Origin: Lentisphaerae bacterium WC36 | GTDB lineage: Bacteria; Verrucomicrobiota; Lentisphaeria; Victivallales; SZUA-371 | NCBI GenBank assembly: GCA_020683205.1 | Contig: CP085689.1 | Coordinates: forward strand, 3,094,230 to 3,158,229 | Direction of reading: 5' to 3' | DNA length: 64,000 bases | Shown: positions 16,102 to 25,711 of the stretch, one piece after another | Position numbering within the stretch: position 1 is the first letter of the stretch | Layout of the letters: each line of letters begins with the position of its first letter | Program-made: the position numbers and the translations under genes | The notes under the pieces: generated by a model | What the model saw: the letters and a program-made list of their open reading frames with translations, nothing else | What the model was told of the DNA's origin: nothing | Database searches by the model: none

Positions 16102-17022
16102 TTAATTTGAAGTAATAAACTGCGCTTTATATGTAACCAAATTATCACCATTCGTATAAAACAGTGTATCTTCAGGCTGTGGAGCTTGTTTTGATAACAA
16201 TTTCATACCACGACCTTTTAATATACTTACCAGGCTTATCAATTTAGATTTTGTAGTATTAATAGTCACTTCAAAACCATTTTCATCACCACTAATATCT
16301 AAAGTTTCAGTGACATTTGCATCTTCGCAAGCCGTAGCAAAAGCATTATTTAAAGATTCTAAAGAGCTATCAACTGTCCAAACATGATTAACAGAGCTAT
16401 CAATAATAACAGCATTTTCTTTTTTAGATTTTAAGTCTTGATTCACAATAATCTGTGATTTCGACTCATAGCTACTCTTCTGGTAATCGTCCAAGCTTAC
16501 GCTGTTTTGCATAAAAAATTTATTTTCACTCAAATTAGCGGTTGTCGTTTTGGTAAATTTTGGAATCTCATTTGCTTTATTTTGCTGAATAGCGCTCACT
16601 GCCACCGAATTATTCCGTGCAGCGATATCACTTTTCATATCAATAATAGTGAATCCCATGAAAGCAAATGCTAATACAGCGGCAGCACGAAATGCATATG
16701 TTTTAAATGGAATTGACCAATTTTTATTTTTTGTTTTTGATGTTAAATCAAGTTCTTTAGATAACGCTTGTTCAATATTAAACTGGGATTGCATAATTTT
16801 TTCATCGCTAATTTTTAACAATAAATTAAGCTCTGAATCCAAATCATCATATGAAGCGATGATATCTTGACAGACCATACAGTTTTGAACGTGCATCGCA
16901 ACTTGATCATGCTTAGCAGAAGACAAAGAACCATCATAAAAAGCGTTCAACATTTCAATCGAAACACAATTTTCAGTTGCTTCTGCAATAATATCAAGAT
17001 TGTCTTTACTAATTTGTTGCAT
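16102..17022 (-). CDS. Zinc-type anti-sigma factor, membrane-anchored
   Basis: 306 residues from the ATG at 17022, chosen over a GTG at 17040 because TTAGGAG lies 8 bases upstream. The N-terminal domain has the ZAS pattern (H-x3-C-x2-C in HVQNCMVCQD), which in this family holds the partner ECF sigma inactive. One membrane helix follows near the middle of the protein (YAFRAAAVLAFAFMGFTII), and the C-terminal half would be periplasmic. The gene directly follows the ECF sigma gene and ends at a strong terminator. The signal sensed is not evident. Confidence 0.82.
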   Translation of the reverse strand: MQQISKDNLDIIAEATENCVSIEMLNAFYDGSLSSAKHDQVAMHVQNCMVCQDIIASYDDLDSELNLLLKISDEKIMQSQFNIEQALSKELDLTSKTKNKNWSIPFKTYAFRAAAVLAFAFMGFTIIDMKSDIAARNNSVAVSAIQQNKANEIPKFTKTTTANLSENKFFMQNSVSLDDYQKSSYESKSQIIVNQDLKSKKENAVIIDSSVNHVWTVDSSLESLNNAFATACEDANVTETLDISGDENGFEVTINTTKSKLISLVSILKGRGMKLLSKQAPQPEDTLFYTNGDNLVTYKAQFITSN

Positions 17023-17054
17023 TATATAAACTCCTAACACATTCTAATTACTTA

Positions 17055-17675
17055 TTATAACTCAAAAGAGAGCAAAATAAAAGCTAAAACGATAACTTCT
17101 TTCAAAATTTTTTTCAACATCTCACGTCCACGTGAAATTCTCGACTTAACAGTTCCAACTTTGCACTGTACAATATTAGCAATCTCTTCATATGAAAGGT
17201 CTTCAAGGTGTCTAAGCACCATAACCTCTCGTAAATTATCTGGAAGTTTTTCAAAACTTCTAATAATACGGTTATTTCTCTCATCCTCTTCAATAACAGC
17301 ATCCGGCTTATATTTTATATCAGCCACGTCAATTTCCGTTTGATTATTCTCTCCACCATCACTATCAACGGCAGTCAAACTTAAATTAACATCTTTTCCA
17401 CGGCGACGATTCCAATGAAATTTATTATGTGCCAAATTAAGCACAATGCGTTGCAGCCAAGTCTTAAACTGTGCATCACCACGAAAGCTTTCAAGACCAT
17501 TAAAAGCCTTAATAAAAGCATCTTGAACTACCTCTTCAGCATCTTCTTGATTATTTACTACACCATAGGCAATAGTTAACATCAACTGCGAGTAGCGCGC
17601 AATTAATTCACTGTAGAAATGGTTTTCCCCATTCTTTACTGCATTAATCAGTTCTTCATCTGAATATTTTTTCAT
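17055..17675 (-). CDS. ECF-type RNA polymerase sigma factor
   Basis: 206 residues. Region 2 is at about 15-85 (LTIAYGVVNNQEDAEEVVQDAF, then FKTWLQRIVLNLAHN). Region 4 is at about 135-190 (LPDNLREVMVLRHLEDLSYEEIA, then VGTVKSRISRGRE). This is the RpoE/SigW-like ECF layout. The tail is unusually hydrophobic (EVIVLAFILLSFEL), which might touch the membrane or the anti-sigma factor. It is likely self-regulated: an ECF-like promoter lies 38 bp upstream. It is followed by its zinc anti-sigma factor. Confidence 0.92.
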   Translation of the reverse strand: MKKYSDEELINAVKNGENHFYSELIARYSQLMLTIAYGVVNNQEDAEEVVQDAFIKAFNGLESFRGDAQFKTWLQRIVLNLAHNKFHWNRRRGKDVNLSLTAVDSDGGENNQTEIDVADIKYKPDAVIEEDERNNRIIRSFEKLPDNLREVMVLRHLEDLSYEEIANIVQCKVGTVKSRISRGREMLKKILKEVIVLAFILLSFEL

Positions 17676-17712
17676 TGATAATCCGCTTCAAAGAGCGCCC
17701 TATCATAAATTA

Positions 17713-17738
17713 TAGACACTCAAAATCCTAAAAAGTTC
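17713..17738 (-). promoter_or_regulatory. ECF-type promoter of the sigma gene (likely autoregulated)
   Basis: Minus strand: GAACTT (17738-17733), exactly 15 bp, GTCTA (17717-17713). This matches the known RpoE-type layout GGAACTT-N15-GTCTAA apart from C for the first G and T for the last A. It lies about 38 bp before the ECF sigma start codon. Confidence 0.6.
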
Positions 17739-17832
17739 GTTTTTTTCGGTAAAAAACTATGTTTAATTTAAAAAATATGATACAATATACTTTAAGTCAA
17801 ATAAAAAATCAATTTTTAAGGTATCAAAAATC

Positions 17833-19380
17833 ATGTCTCAGCTAATTTTCAAAAATGCGAAAGTTTACGATGGCGTTTCAATTGAACCATTTAAAGCTAC
17901 CGTATATTGTGAAAATACTGTAATTAGAAAAATATCCTATAACCGATACACTCATGATTCAAAAAGATCTCATAATAAAACAGTTATTGATGCAACTGGA
18001 TTAATTTTAGCACCAGGTTTTATTGATGTTCATACTCATAGTGATGCTAGTTTGTTAGAAGATTTTTTACCTGCTGGCAAATTAGCACAAGGAATCACTA
18101 CTGAAATTGTTGGCAATTGTGGATTAAGCCCATTCCCAATGACTTCTCTTAATCGTGACAATATTTTAAAAGTTTATAGTAAATATCCCATTTTAAGCAA
18201 TTTTTTGACAAAAAAAGAAACTATAAACTTTGCCGATTACAATACTTTAAAATCATCTCTTGAGAAATTTTCCCTTGTCGGCTATAATACCTTACGTTCA
18301 TCAGTGGCTGGCTACCAGCAAAAAAAGCTCAGTGAAAAACAAATTATTCAAATGAAAAAATTATTGCGTCGTGAAATTATTGCTGGAGCAATTGGAGTCT
18401 CTGGGGGATTTTTATATACCCCTGGATGTTATTCAACTATTGAAGAAATTAGCGAAGTTCTCAGCTCAGTTAGTGATTTAAATATTATATTTTGCTGCCA
18501 CCTGCGCAGTGAAAGTGACGAAATCATTGAAGCTATTGAAGAAATGATTAATGTATGCCGTGCTGCAAAAGTAAAAAAACTACACTTAAGTCATTTAAAA
18601 ATTGCTAAACAATATAACTGGGATAAAATTGATGCGTTATTTTCATTAATTGATAATTGCAATGACCTGCAAATTTCCTTTGACCGTTATCCATATATTG
18701 CTTCACAAAGTAGCTTAAGTTTAACATTGCCTGACAAATTTAATGCTATGCCTGATGCTCAAATACAACATTTTTTACAAAATAAACAGAATTTTTCTGC
18801 AACTTTAGAGATGTTAAAAAAATACCCTAAAGATTATTTTTCAAGAATTGTTTTAGCATCAACGCCGATTTCTGAATTTAGTAACTATTGTGGGCAAACT
18901 ATTGCTAATATTGCAAAAATTTTTTCTAATTCAACCCCAGCAGAACTACTATTAACAATTTTACGCACCGATTGCAATTCAACAATGGGAGCTTTTTTAG
19001 GAAGCATGAAACAAGAAAACATGGAGCGAATAATTAATGATCATCGCTGTTTATGTGGCAGCGATGAAGTTAGTCGTCCAGAAGGGTTCAATTTAGGAAG
19101 AAGCCACCCTCGCGGGTTTAATTCTTTTCCTAAGTTTGCCGCTATTTTAGCCCAAAAAGGTTATAAAAATGGCGAAATAATCCGTCGTTTCAGCTCAAAA
19201 AGCGCCGTTACTTTCAATTTGCCAAATATTGGAGCAATAAAAGAAAATTACGCAGCTAATTTAATTTTGATGGATTTCAAGCAATATATTAGAGATTCAA
19301 ACAATGCTAATTTTTCAGCCCCACACTCTCTCGCAAAAGGCATTCATGGGTGCTGGATAAAAGGACAAAAAGTTTTCTAA
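17833..19380 (+). CDS. N-acyl-D-amino-acid deacylase (D-aminoacylase family)
   Basis: 515 residues of the amidohydrolase superfamily. These enzymes remove acyl groups from N-acyl-D-amino acids using zinc. Ligand motifs are present: HTHSD (His67, His69), GNCGLSPFP (Cys96), CHLRSESDEI, LSHLKIA and CGSDEV. Their positions match those I recall for characterised D-aminoacylases. It has a single-domain TIM barrel with N- and C-terminal beta segments. AAGG precedes the ATG. It is divergent from the ECF sigma gene and followed by zwf. It may act in D-amino-acid or peptidoglycan turnover (inference). Confidence 0.88.
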   Translation: MSQLIFKNAKVYDGVSIEPFKATVYCENTVIRKISYNRYTHDSKRSHNKTVIDATGLILAPGFIDVHTHSDASLLEDFLPAGKLAQGITTEIVGNCGLSPFPMTSLNRDNILKVYSKYPILSNFLTKKETINFADYNTLKSSLEKFSLVGYNTLRSSVAGYQQKKLSEKQIIQMKKLLRREIIAGAIGVSGGFLYTPGCYSTIEEISEVLSSVSDLNIIFCCHLRSESDEIIEAIEEMINVCRAAKVKKLHLSHLKIAKQYNWDKIDALFSLIDNCNDLQISFDRYPYIASQSSLSLTLPDKFNAMPDAQIQHFLQNKQNFSATLEMLKKYPKDYFSRIVLASTPISEFSNYCGQTIANIAKIFSNSTPAELLLTILRTDCNSTMGAFLGSMKQENMERIINDHRCLCGSDEVSRPEGFNLGRSHPRGFNSFPKFAAILAQKGYKNGEIIRRFSSKSAVTFNLPNIGAIKENYAANLILMDFKQYIRDSNNANFSAPHSLAKGIHGCWIKGQKVF

Positions 19381-19475
19381 AAATTGCATTTGTATATTAT
19401 CACCACTATAATAATTACTATAATATACTTCTTTAAAAAATTTATTAAATTTAGTGAACGAATGGAGAAAAACTG

Positions 19476-21125
19476 ATGAATAAATCAAACAATTGGCGTG
19501 GGAACTTATGTGTTGAAATGAGCGCAATGCCTGCTTTAATTGTGATCTTTGGAGCATCTGGAGATTTAGCAAGAAGAAAATTATTGGTTGCTTTATTTAA
19601 TTTATTTAAACGCAAACTACTTAACTCATCCAGCAAGATAATTGGAGTTGCTCGCAGTAAATTTAGCACTGAAGATTATCAAAACTTAATTAAAGAACAT
19701 CTAACGGTAGAATATCCACTTGAAAATTGTAATACTATCCAAGATTTTTGTTCAATAATTTTATATCACCAAGGCAACTATAACGAAGATATTACCTATT
19801 TAGGCCTCTTAAAAAATATTGAACAAATTGAATCTACCTCTGATTATAGTCTAAATCGATTATTTTTTATGTCATTACCATCCAAAGTTGTCAGTGAAGT
19901 TATTCCTCAACTATCAAAACACCAATTGACAGCTTGTGTATGTGACCCTAGCAAAAAATATTGCTCTGAGGAAAACTTAATGCGCAATGTTATTATTGAA
20001 AAACCATTTGGCCATGACCTAGATAGCGCTATTGAACTCGATAACCTCTTAAAAAAATACCTTGATGAACGACAAATTTACCGCATTGACCATTATCTTG
20101 GCAAAGAAACTGTCCAAAATATTTTAATGCTACGTTTTGCCAACCTAATTTTTGAACCAATTTGGAATAATCAATATATTGAAAGCGTACAAATAACTGT
20201 CGCAGAAACACTAGGAGTCGAAGAGCGTGCTAGCTATTTTGATAAATCTGGCATTCTGCGTGATATGTTTCAAAATCATATATTAACAATTCTTGCTTTA
20301 ATTGCTATGGAAAGCCCATATGAATTAAGCGCTGACGCTACACGCGATGAAATGCTAAAACTAATAAAGAGCATCCGTTATTTTACCCCTGAAACACTTA
20401 AATCCGACATTATTCGTGCTCAATACACAGCAAATAATGCCGTCACTCCGCATATTAACGGATATCTAAATGAACACAATATAAGTGAAAATTCAACAAC
20501 TGAAACCTTTGTTGCAATGAAATTAGCAATTGATAATTCACGCTGGTTTGGAGTTCCTTTTTATTTACGCTCAGGCAAGCGTTTAAAAGAAAAATGTACT
20601 GAAGTCGTAATCAACTTCAAAAGCATCAAACATTCAATTTTTAAGCCCCTTAGAGCAAAAGATTTAGAGCAAAACTCCTTAGTGTTACGAATCCAACCCC
20701 ATGAAGGGTTCGGAATATCGCTTCAAGCTAAAGAACCAGGTCCAAAATTATGTATGGGAACATTAAATATGGAATTTAATTACCAAGATATCTTAGAACA
20801 TAAAAAATCGCTACCAGATGCCTATGAAAGACTTCTTTTAGATTGCCTATTAGGAGATCAAACTCTTTTTGTTCGTAGCGATATAATCGAAGAATCGTGG
20901 AGACTATTAATGCCAATATTAAATTACTGGCAAAATTCAGACAAAAACAATGACACAAATATAAAAAATAACGGAACTATAAGTCATTCAATCTCAGAAT
21001 ATTCGCACCAAAATAAAAAAATTAACAATAATAATAAACTTTTTCATTATGAAGCTTTAAGCTGGGGCCCCAAAGAAGCTGATTTAATTATTGAAGAAAA
21101 TCATACTCCATGGCGCAATCACTAA
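19476..21125 (+). CDS. zwf: Glucose-6-phosphate 1-dehydrogenase (Zwf)
   Basis: 549 residues, slightly longer than the usual 490-510, because of a 20-residue N-terminal leader and an Asn-rich insert near residue 490. It oxidises glucose 6-phosphate with NADP+ at the entry of the pentose phosphate pathway. The nucleotide site is GASGDLARRKL (residues 26-36), and the active-site motif RIDHYLGKE is near 200. It has a GGAG site before the ATG and its own terminator just after the stop. Confidence 0.95.
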   Translation: MNKSNNWRGNLCVEMSAMPALIVIFGASGDLARRKLLVALFNLFKRKLLNSSSKIIGVARSKFSTEDYQNLIKEHLTVEYPLENCNTIQDFCSIILYHQGNYNEDITYLGLLKNIEQIESTSDYSLNRLFFMSLPSKVVSEVIPQLSKHQLTACVCDPSKKYCSEENLMRNVIIEKPFGHDLDSAIELDNLLKKYLDERQIYRIDHYLGKETVQNILMLRFANLIFEPIWNNQYIESVQITVAETLGVEERASYFDKSGILRDMFQNHILTILALIAMESPYELSADATRDEMLKLIKSIRYFTPETLKSDIIRAQYTANNAVTPHINGYLNEHNISENSTTETFVAMKLAIDNSRWFGVPFYLRSGKRLKEKCTEVVINFKSIKHSIFKPLRAKDLEQNSLVLRIQPHEGFGISLQAKEPGPKLCMGTLNMEFNYQDILEHKKSLPDAYERLLLDCLLGDQTLFVRSDIIEESWRLLMPILNYWQNSDKNNDTNIKNNGTISHSISEYSHQNKKINNNNKLFHYEALSWGPKEADLIIEENHTPWRNH

Positions 21126-21142
21126 TTTCCAATACTTAATAA

Positions 21143-21181
21143 AAAAAGCGAATACTTTAATAAAAATTGTATTCGCTTTTT
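21143..21181. terminator. Bidirectional terminator between zwf and the TPR protein
   Basis: A 13-bp perfect inverted repeat (AAAAAGCGAATAC at 21143-21155 with GTATTCGCTTTTT at 21169-21181). A/T runs at both ends let it work for the two convergent genes. Confidence 0.9.
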
Positions 21182-21200
21182 TAAATATTTTTAATTAAAT

Positions 21201-22907
21201 TTAATTAAAAATATTTCCGCCAGTTCCATATTTTTTTTGTTCTAGCTTTTCTTTCTTAATTTTTTCTAATTTTTCAATATTCTTTTTAATTTTCTCTTCG
21301 CTCTTACGTTTATTCTCAGCATCTAAATCCATTAATAGACCTTTTAGGCGCTTACTCATTTCAGGCGTTGCATTAGCCATTGCACGACGTGCAATATTTC
21401 CTCTAATTTGGCTATAAGGTGGTAAGAAATTACGATTAACTCCTTCATTCTTTTTCTTGTAGTACAAATATAAATGTTTAGCTTTAGCCTCAATCGCAAC
21501 AGCTGTTTCCATATCTCCTGCTAAAAGGTATCTAAACGCATTTAGAATAAAACCTGAAATCAAGTTACCTGCCTGAGTAGGATTAGCTGAATCCATATCT
21601 TCTTCAAGAATTTTTTCGACCCATTGATTCATTGGCAGTAAAAATAATAATCTATTATCATCAAAGGTAGTTCCTGTTCTTTTAGCAACTCTTCTTAACT
21701 CTAAATAATATTCTCGAGCCTGCTTTGAATATCCATAGGTATCAAGCATAACAATAGCATCTTTAAGGAAGTTAAAGTACCCAACGTCAAAACTTCGAGC
21801 ATCATAATTATCCTTAGCTTTTAAATATTCCTTTTTAACTGCATCTAAAACGCTAAAATTTGGTCCAAAGTTAAAATATGCATTCTCCCCCTCTTGAATA
21901 GTTAATAAGGCTCCACGACGCCAAGAATCACGCAATCCTTGAATAACAAGACGTTCACTATTAGCATGTTTCCCTTCTGGAGCAACTTTTAACCCTTCAT
22001 ATCCCCAATATAGCGCTTGTGATTCCGGTAAACGCCAATCAAAAGCACCATATTTGTGATTGATTTCTGCAATAATTTTGCAATCTAAAACATACTTTTT
22101 CTTTAACCAAATTACTCGCATACACTGATCAAGATACTTAAGTTTATCTTTATCTGTGTAAACTGCGGTAAATTTTTCTGGCAATTTACCAATTCCATCT
22201 TTAGTAAATGCTTCATACAGCTCTTTGAAATTTTTATAACCTGCTTGCTCTAGAGCTTTATATACTGGATCACTATTTTTATAATGATCCTCTAATTTGG
22301 CAAATGTATTCGGCAATGTTGCCCATTTATCCCAATCAGGACGCACTTCTCCTAAGACGTTATACATCTCTTTAGCAATTTGATTTTTATAATATTGCTG
22401 TGCATCATCCATTGTTGCACCAATTTTATGCTGAAAAATCCATCCTAATTCATGGTATAAATCTGGGTCTTTAGGATTAGCAGCAATTGCTTTCCTTAAT
22501 AAATCAACCCCTGCATTAACCCAACGCCAACGATCGACAAAACGTGACTCTGTAACCGAAATATTATAAGCCATATTCCAGCCTAAATAACCTAGTGCTC
22601 CAGTAAACTTTGGCTGTAATTGTTGTATCCATTTTGATATTTGTACCATTTCAAAATAGCTACCCTCTTCCATCAAATTTTTACTGCGCAACCATAATAA
22701 ATTAGCAGCCACTCCACGAAAAGCTCCCAACACAACTGTTGTAAACGCCACAATTGGCGGTGCATTTTCGATTGTACCCGTATCACGCAAATTATTTTCA
22801 GTGATGCTTTCATCGATATTTTTTTGAACACCATTTATAAAAAATAAAATCGTTGCAGACACCACCAATAAGAGAATTCTCTTGAAAAATACTTTATAAC
22901 TATTCAT
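21201..22907 (-). CDS. Membrane-anchored TPR-like protein of an ABC module
   Basis: 568 residues. An N-terminal membrane helix (about 8-25) is followed by a mostly helical periplasmic or cytoplasmic body with tetratricopeptide-like repeats (AAIAANPKDPDLYHELGWIFQHKIG) and a basic Lys/Glu-rich tail from about residue 525. The phrases GWNMAYNISV and RWRWVNAGVDLLRKAI resemble conserved proteins I associate with PVC bacteria next to ABC-2 permeases. It overlaps the permease stop by 4 bp (ATGA), so the two are coupled. Role in export is inference. Confidence 0.75.
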   Translation of the reverse strand: MNSYKVFFKRILLLVVSATILFFINGVQKNIDESITENNLRDTGTIENAPPIVAFTTVVLGAFRGVAANLLWLRSKNLMEEGSYFEMVQISKWIQQLQPKFTGALGYLGWNMAYNISVTESRFVDRWRWVNAGVDLLRKAIAANPKDPDLYHELGWIFQHKIGATMDDAQQYYKNQIAKEMYNVLGEVRPDWDKWATLPNTFAKLEDHYKNSDPVYKALEQAGYKNFKELYEAFTKDGIGKLPEKFTAVYTDKDKLKYLDQCMRVIWLKKKYVLDCKIIAEINHKYGAFDWRLPESQALYWGYEGLKVAPEGKHANSERLVIQGLRDSWRRGALLTIQEGENAYFNFGPNFSVLDAVKKEYLKAKDNYDARSFDVGYFNFLKDAIVMLDTYGYSKQAREYYLELRRVAKRTGTTFDDNRLLFLLPMNQWVEKILEEDMDSANPTQAGNLISGFILNAFRYLLAGDMETAVAIEAKAKHLYLYYKKKNEGVNRNFLPPYSQIRGNIARRAMANATPEMSKRLKGLLMDLDAENKRKSEEKIKKNIEKLEKIKKEKLEQKKYGTGGNIFN

Positions 22908-24331
22908 TTTCTAATCACCAGCCCCATTTCTTTTCTATAATACAACCACATTCCGACAAACATAATCGGTAGAGCTCGAAGTATTAAATATTTTAACACC
23001 ACATTCCCAACAACAGCCATTTCAATCAACTGTCCACTTGCTAACATTGCCGACATATCGAAATTTTGAATTGGAATAATCAAGTATAAAATCGAATCAC
23101 TTATATATACCATCATTTTATTGACAGTACTAGCGCCAACATAAAATGAATCAGCCGTAAAATAATTAGCAATAACTCCAAAAACAACATATGCTGACAC
23201 AGTAAATATTGCTGTTGGAATACTCATAATTCCACCAAATGCGCATGAAATACCTGCAATTCCACAAATCATGAAAAATAAAATTGATACCGCACGCAAA
23301 TAATTATTGAAAAAACCAATCTCTTTAACTAATAAAAATGGTCCATCGCTACGTTGAAAAAACAAACTTTTTGGATCAGCATCTTTGGTAAAATCAAGGT
23401 TGAAAAATCTAATTATAACCGTACCATCATCTTTAATAGCCTGCAATGGAATATTAATTTCATGCTCAACACTAGTCATAAATGTCATAGGATCACCAAA
23501 ACGAACCCATGAATACTGCTTTGCTTGGCCTTTTTTAGCATTAATTTGAGCAGCATCCAAAACTTGAATTTGAAATCCACCAGCACTATCACGTTGCTTT
23601 TTGGTTGAAATTTGATCTAAAAAAGGTTTAAATCTTAAAAATAATTTTGTATCTTTCGGAAGATTTGTAGGTATATTTTTAAAAGTCCAATCAGTATATT
23701 CACCAACTTTAACTTCACTAAAAGCTTTCGCTGCGGTTTCCTGCATCTTGGCATAAATTTTACCAATTTCTTGTTTATTTTCAGAAATATCGTTTCCTGA
23801 CGCTTTAAGATCCTTAATACGTTGATCAGTCAAACGCATTGCCTCTTTATCAACATCTTTAATCTCACGAGTATATGTCTTACGACCAACTAAAATTTCA
23901 TTTCTAACTCGCTCTTTATCACCCTTTGCAAATTTTTGAGTATTGAATTTCCAGTATACAAGGCTAAAAATTACCACGGCAGAAGTAAATAATAACACGA
24001 AATTAATAAAAACTACTCCTAACCACTTACCTAACCAAATTTTAACTCTCGAAACTGGTTTACAAATTACCATATGTATTTGATAAGTTTCAGTATCTCG
24101 CCCCATAACAAAACAACCCAGCCAGATTGATTCAAGAACTAAGATAAAACTCACCACAGATAAACTATACTGTAGGGAAATCCTAATAAACCCTACAGCC
24201 GTCCCATCGCCTACAATCGTGTATGGCAATATAAAAACACATATTGTCAGCAATGCTAGTAGCAACTGAAAAATGTGCGACCTGATTGCTGATTTACATG
24301 TTACTTTAATTATCCCTAAAAGTGAACGCAT
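22904..24331 (-). CDS. ABC-2 type transport permease
   Basis: 475 residues. Helices lie at about 15-37, 50-72 and 100-125, then a large polar domain (about 130-335), and a C-terminal bundle of helices from about 338 to 470. This split layout fits ABC-2 permeases of the NosY/gliding-motility type. It is preceded by the ATPase gene (44 bp) and overlaps the TPR gene. A GGA-containing site lies before the ATG. The substrate cannot be told from sequence. Confidence 0.82.
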   Translation of the reverse strand: MRSLLGIIKVTCKSAIRSHIFQLLLALLTICVFILPYTIVGDGTAVGFIRISLQYSLSVVSFILVLESIWLGCFVMGRDTETYQIHMVICKPVSRVKIWLGKWLGVVFINFVLLFTSAVVIFSLVYWKFNTQKFAKGDKERVRNEILVGRKTYTREIKDVDKEAMRLTDQRIKDLKASGNDISENKQEIGKIYAKMQETAAKAFSEVKVGEYTDWTFKNIPTNLPKDTKLFLRFKPFLDQISTKKQRDSAGGFQIQVLDAAQINAKKGQAKQYSWVRFGDPMTFMTSVEHEINIPLQAIKDDGTVIIRFFNLDFTKDADPKSLFFQRSDGPFLLVKEIGFFNNYLRAVSILFFMICGIAGISCAFGGIMSIPTAIFTVSAYVVFGVIANYFTADSFYVGASTVNKMMVYISDSILYLIIPIQNFDMSAMLASGQLIEMAVVGNVVLKYLILRALPIMFVGMWLYYRKEMGLVIRK

Positions 24332-24374
24332 TCTCTATATGTCCATTTATTAATTAACGCTTTAATTACGAATA

Positions 24375-25580
24375 TTACTTATCTTCAAATTTACCTGTTA
24401 AAAGGTCACCTAAAACTTTATTAGCCTCTTGAAGTGCCTCATCCTCTTCTACGACAACTTCTTCAGATTCACTTTTAATATGAGCTTCAACCTTTTCTTC
24501 AGCCAATTCTTCAATAGCTGATGATAAATCCTGCTCGTTAATTTCTGCCGTTAATTTATCGTCATTTTCTTCAAGTTCCGAAATAGCGACACTTTTCGCT
24601 TCAACATCATCTGCCGTTAAAGACTTAAGTAATTCATTTTCTTTAATATCTTCTTCACTTTGCAGATAACTTGCAATCTCTCCAGAGCTAACTGCTCCTG
24701 CGGTTTGAACATCTTCTTGTTTTGCTTTATTAATAACATCCAAGAAGAAATCTTCCAAGTTCATCTTTGGATGACTAACTCTAATTTCATCTGTATCTAA
24801 ATTTTCACGTAAAGATTTTAAAACTTTTTCAGTTTGTTTAGCGTTTAATTTAGGAAGAGTAATTTGGCAGTCTTCTTCAACCTGTAGCAAATCGTTTAAC
24901 TCTCCTTCTGCACGAACTTCTCCACCATACAAAATAACCACACGGTCACAAACATCTTCAATATCACTCAATAGGTGTGATGTTACAACCACCGTTTTTC
25001 CACGGTCTTTCAATAATTTAATAAGATCTTTAACCTCACGGCAACCTAATGGGTCAAGACCAGATGTTGGTTCATCAAGAATTAATAAAGATGGATCGTT
25101 AATCATTGCTTGAGCTAAACCGATACGACGCTGCATACCTTTAGAAAACTCTCCTACACAACGATTACGAGCATGACTTAATCCTACCATATCTAGTAGT
25201 TGATCAACACGATTCTTCAATTCGATACCATACAAACCAAACAATGATCCAAAAAATTCTAATGTTTCTTGAGCTGTTAAATATTTGTAAAGATATGTTT
25301 CTTCAGGCAAATAACCCACTAATTTCTTAGTTTCGACGGCACGTGGTGGTTGCCCTAAAACTTTTAAGTTACCTCCAGTAGGGTAAAGTAACCCTAAAAT
25401 CATCTTCACAGTCGTTGATTTACCACTACCATTTGGTCCTAATAAACCAAATACTTCGCCCTGCTTTACCTCAAAATCAATATCATTAACAGCACGCGCT
25501 TTTGGACGAGCCCAAAAATCGCGGAATATCTTTGATAATCCTACCGCTGTAATTACTGATTCTTTTTTAACATTAGACAT
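24375..25580 (-). CDS. ABC transporter ATP-binding protein
   Basis: 401 residues from the ATG at 25580; the frame opens at a GTG at 25598, but GAGG lies suitably before the ATG. Walker A is GLLGPNGSGKST, the signature is GEFSKGMQRR, Walker B is LLILDEPTSGLDP, and the H-loop is VVVTSHLL. After the ATPase core, a glutamate-rich extension of about 110 residues makes up the C-terminus, unusual for this CcmA-like class. It is the partner of the ABC-2 permease downstream. Confidence 0.93.
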   Translation of the reverse strand: MSNVKKESVITAVGLSKIFRDFWARPKARAVNDIDFEVKQGEVFGLLGPNGSGKSTTVKMILGLLYPTGGNLKVLGQPPRAVETKKLVGYLPEETYLYKYLTAQETLEFFGSLFGLYGIELKNRVDQLLDMVGLSHARNRCVGEFSKGMQRRIGLAQAMINDPSLLILDEPTSGLDPLGCREVKDLIKLLKDRGKTVVVTSHLLSDIEDVCDRVVILYGGEVRAEGELNDLLQVEEDCQITLPKLNAKQTEKVLKSLRENLDTDEIRVSHPKMNLEDFFLDVINKAKQEDVQTAGAVSSGEIASYLQSEEDIKENELLKSLTADDVEAKSVAISELEENDDKLTAEINEQDLSSAIEELAEEKVEAHIKSESEEVVVEEDEALQEANKVLGDLLTGKFEDK

Positions 25581-25711
25581 TATAAATCGTTGCCTCACTC
25601 TTTTTATTGCACTATAATTTACAAATTTTAAATTTATATATTATCTGTGACATAAATTATTTAAATATTTTGAGCACTTTTATATTTCAAAAAGTGCCCA
25701 TTTCAAGCTAT

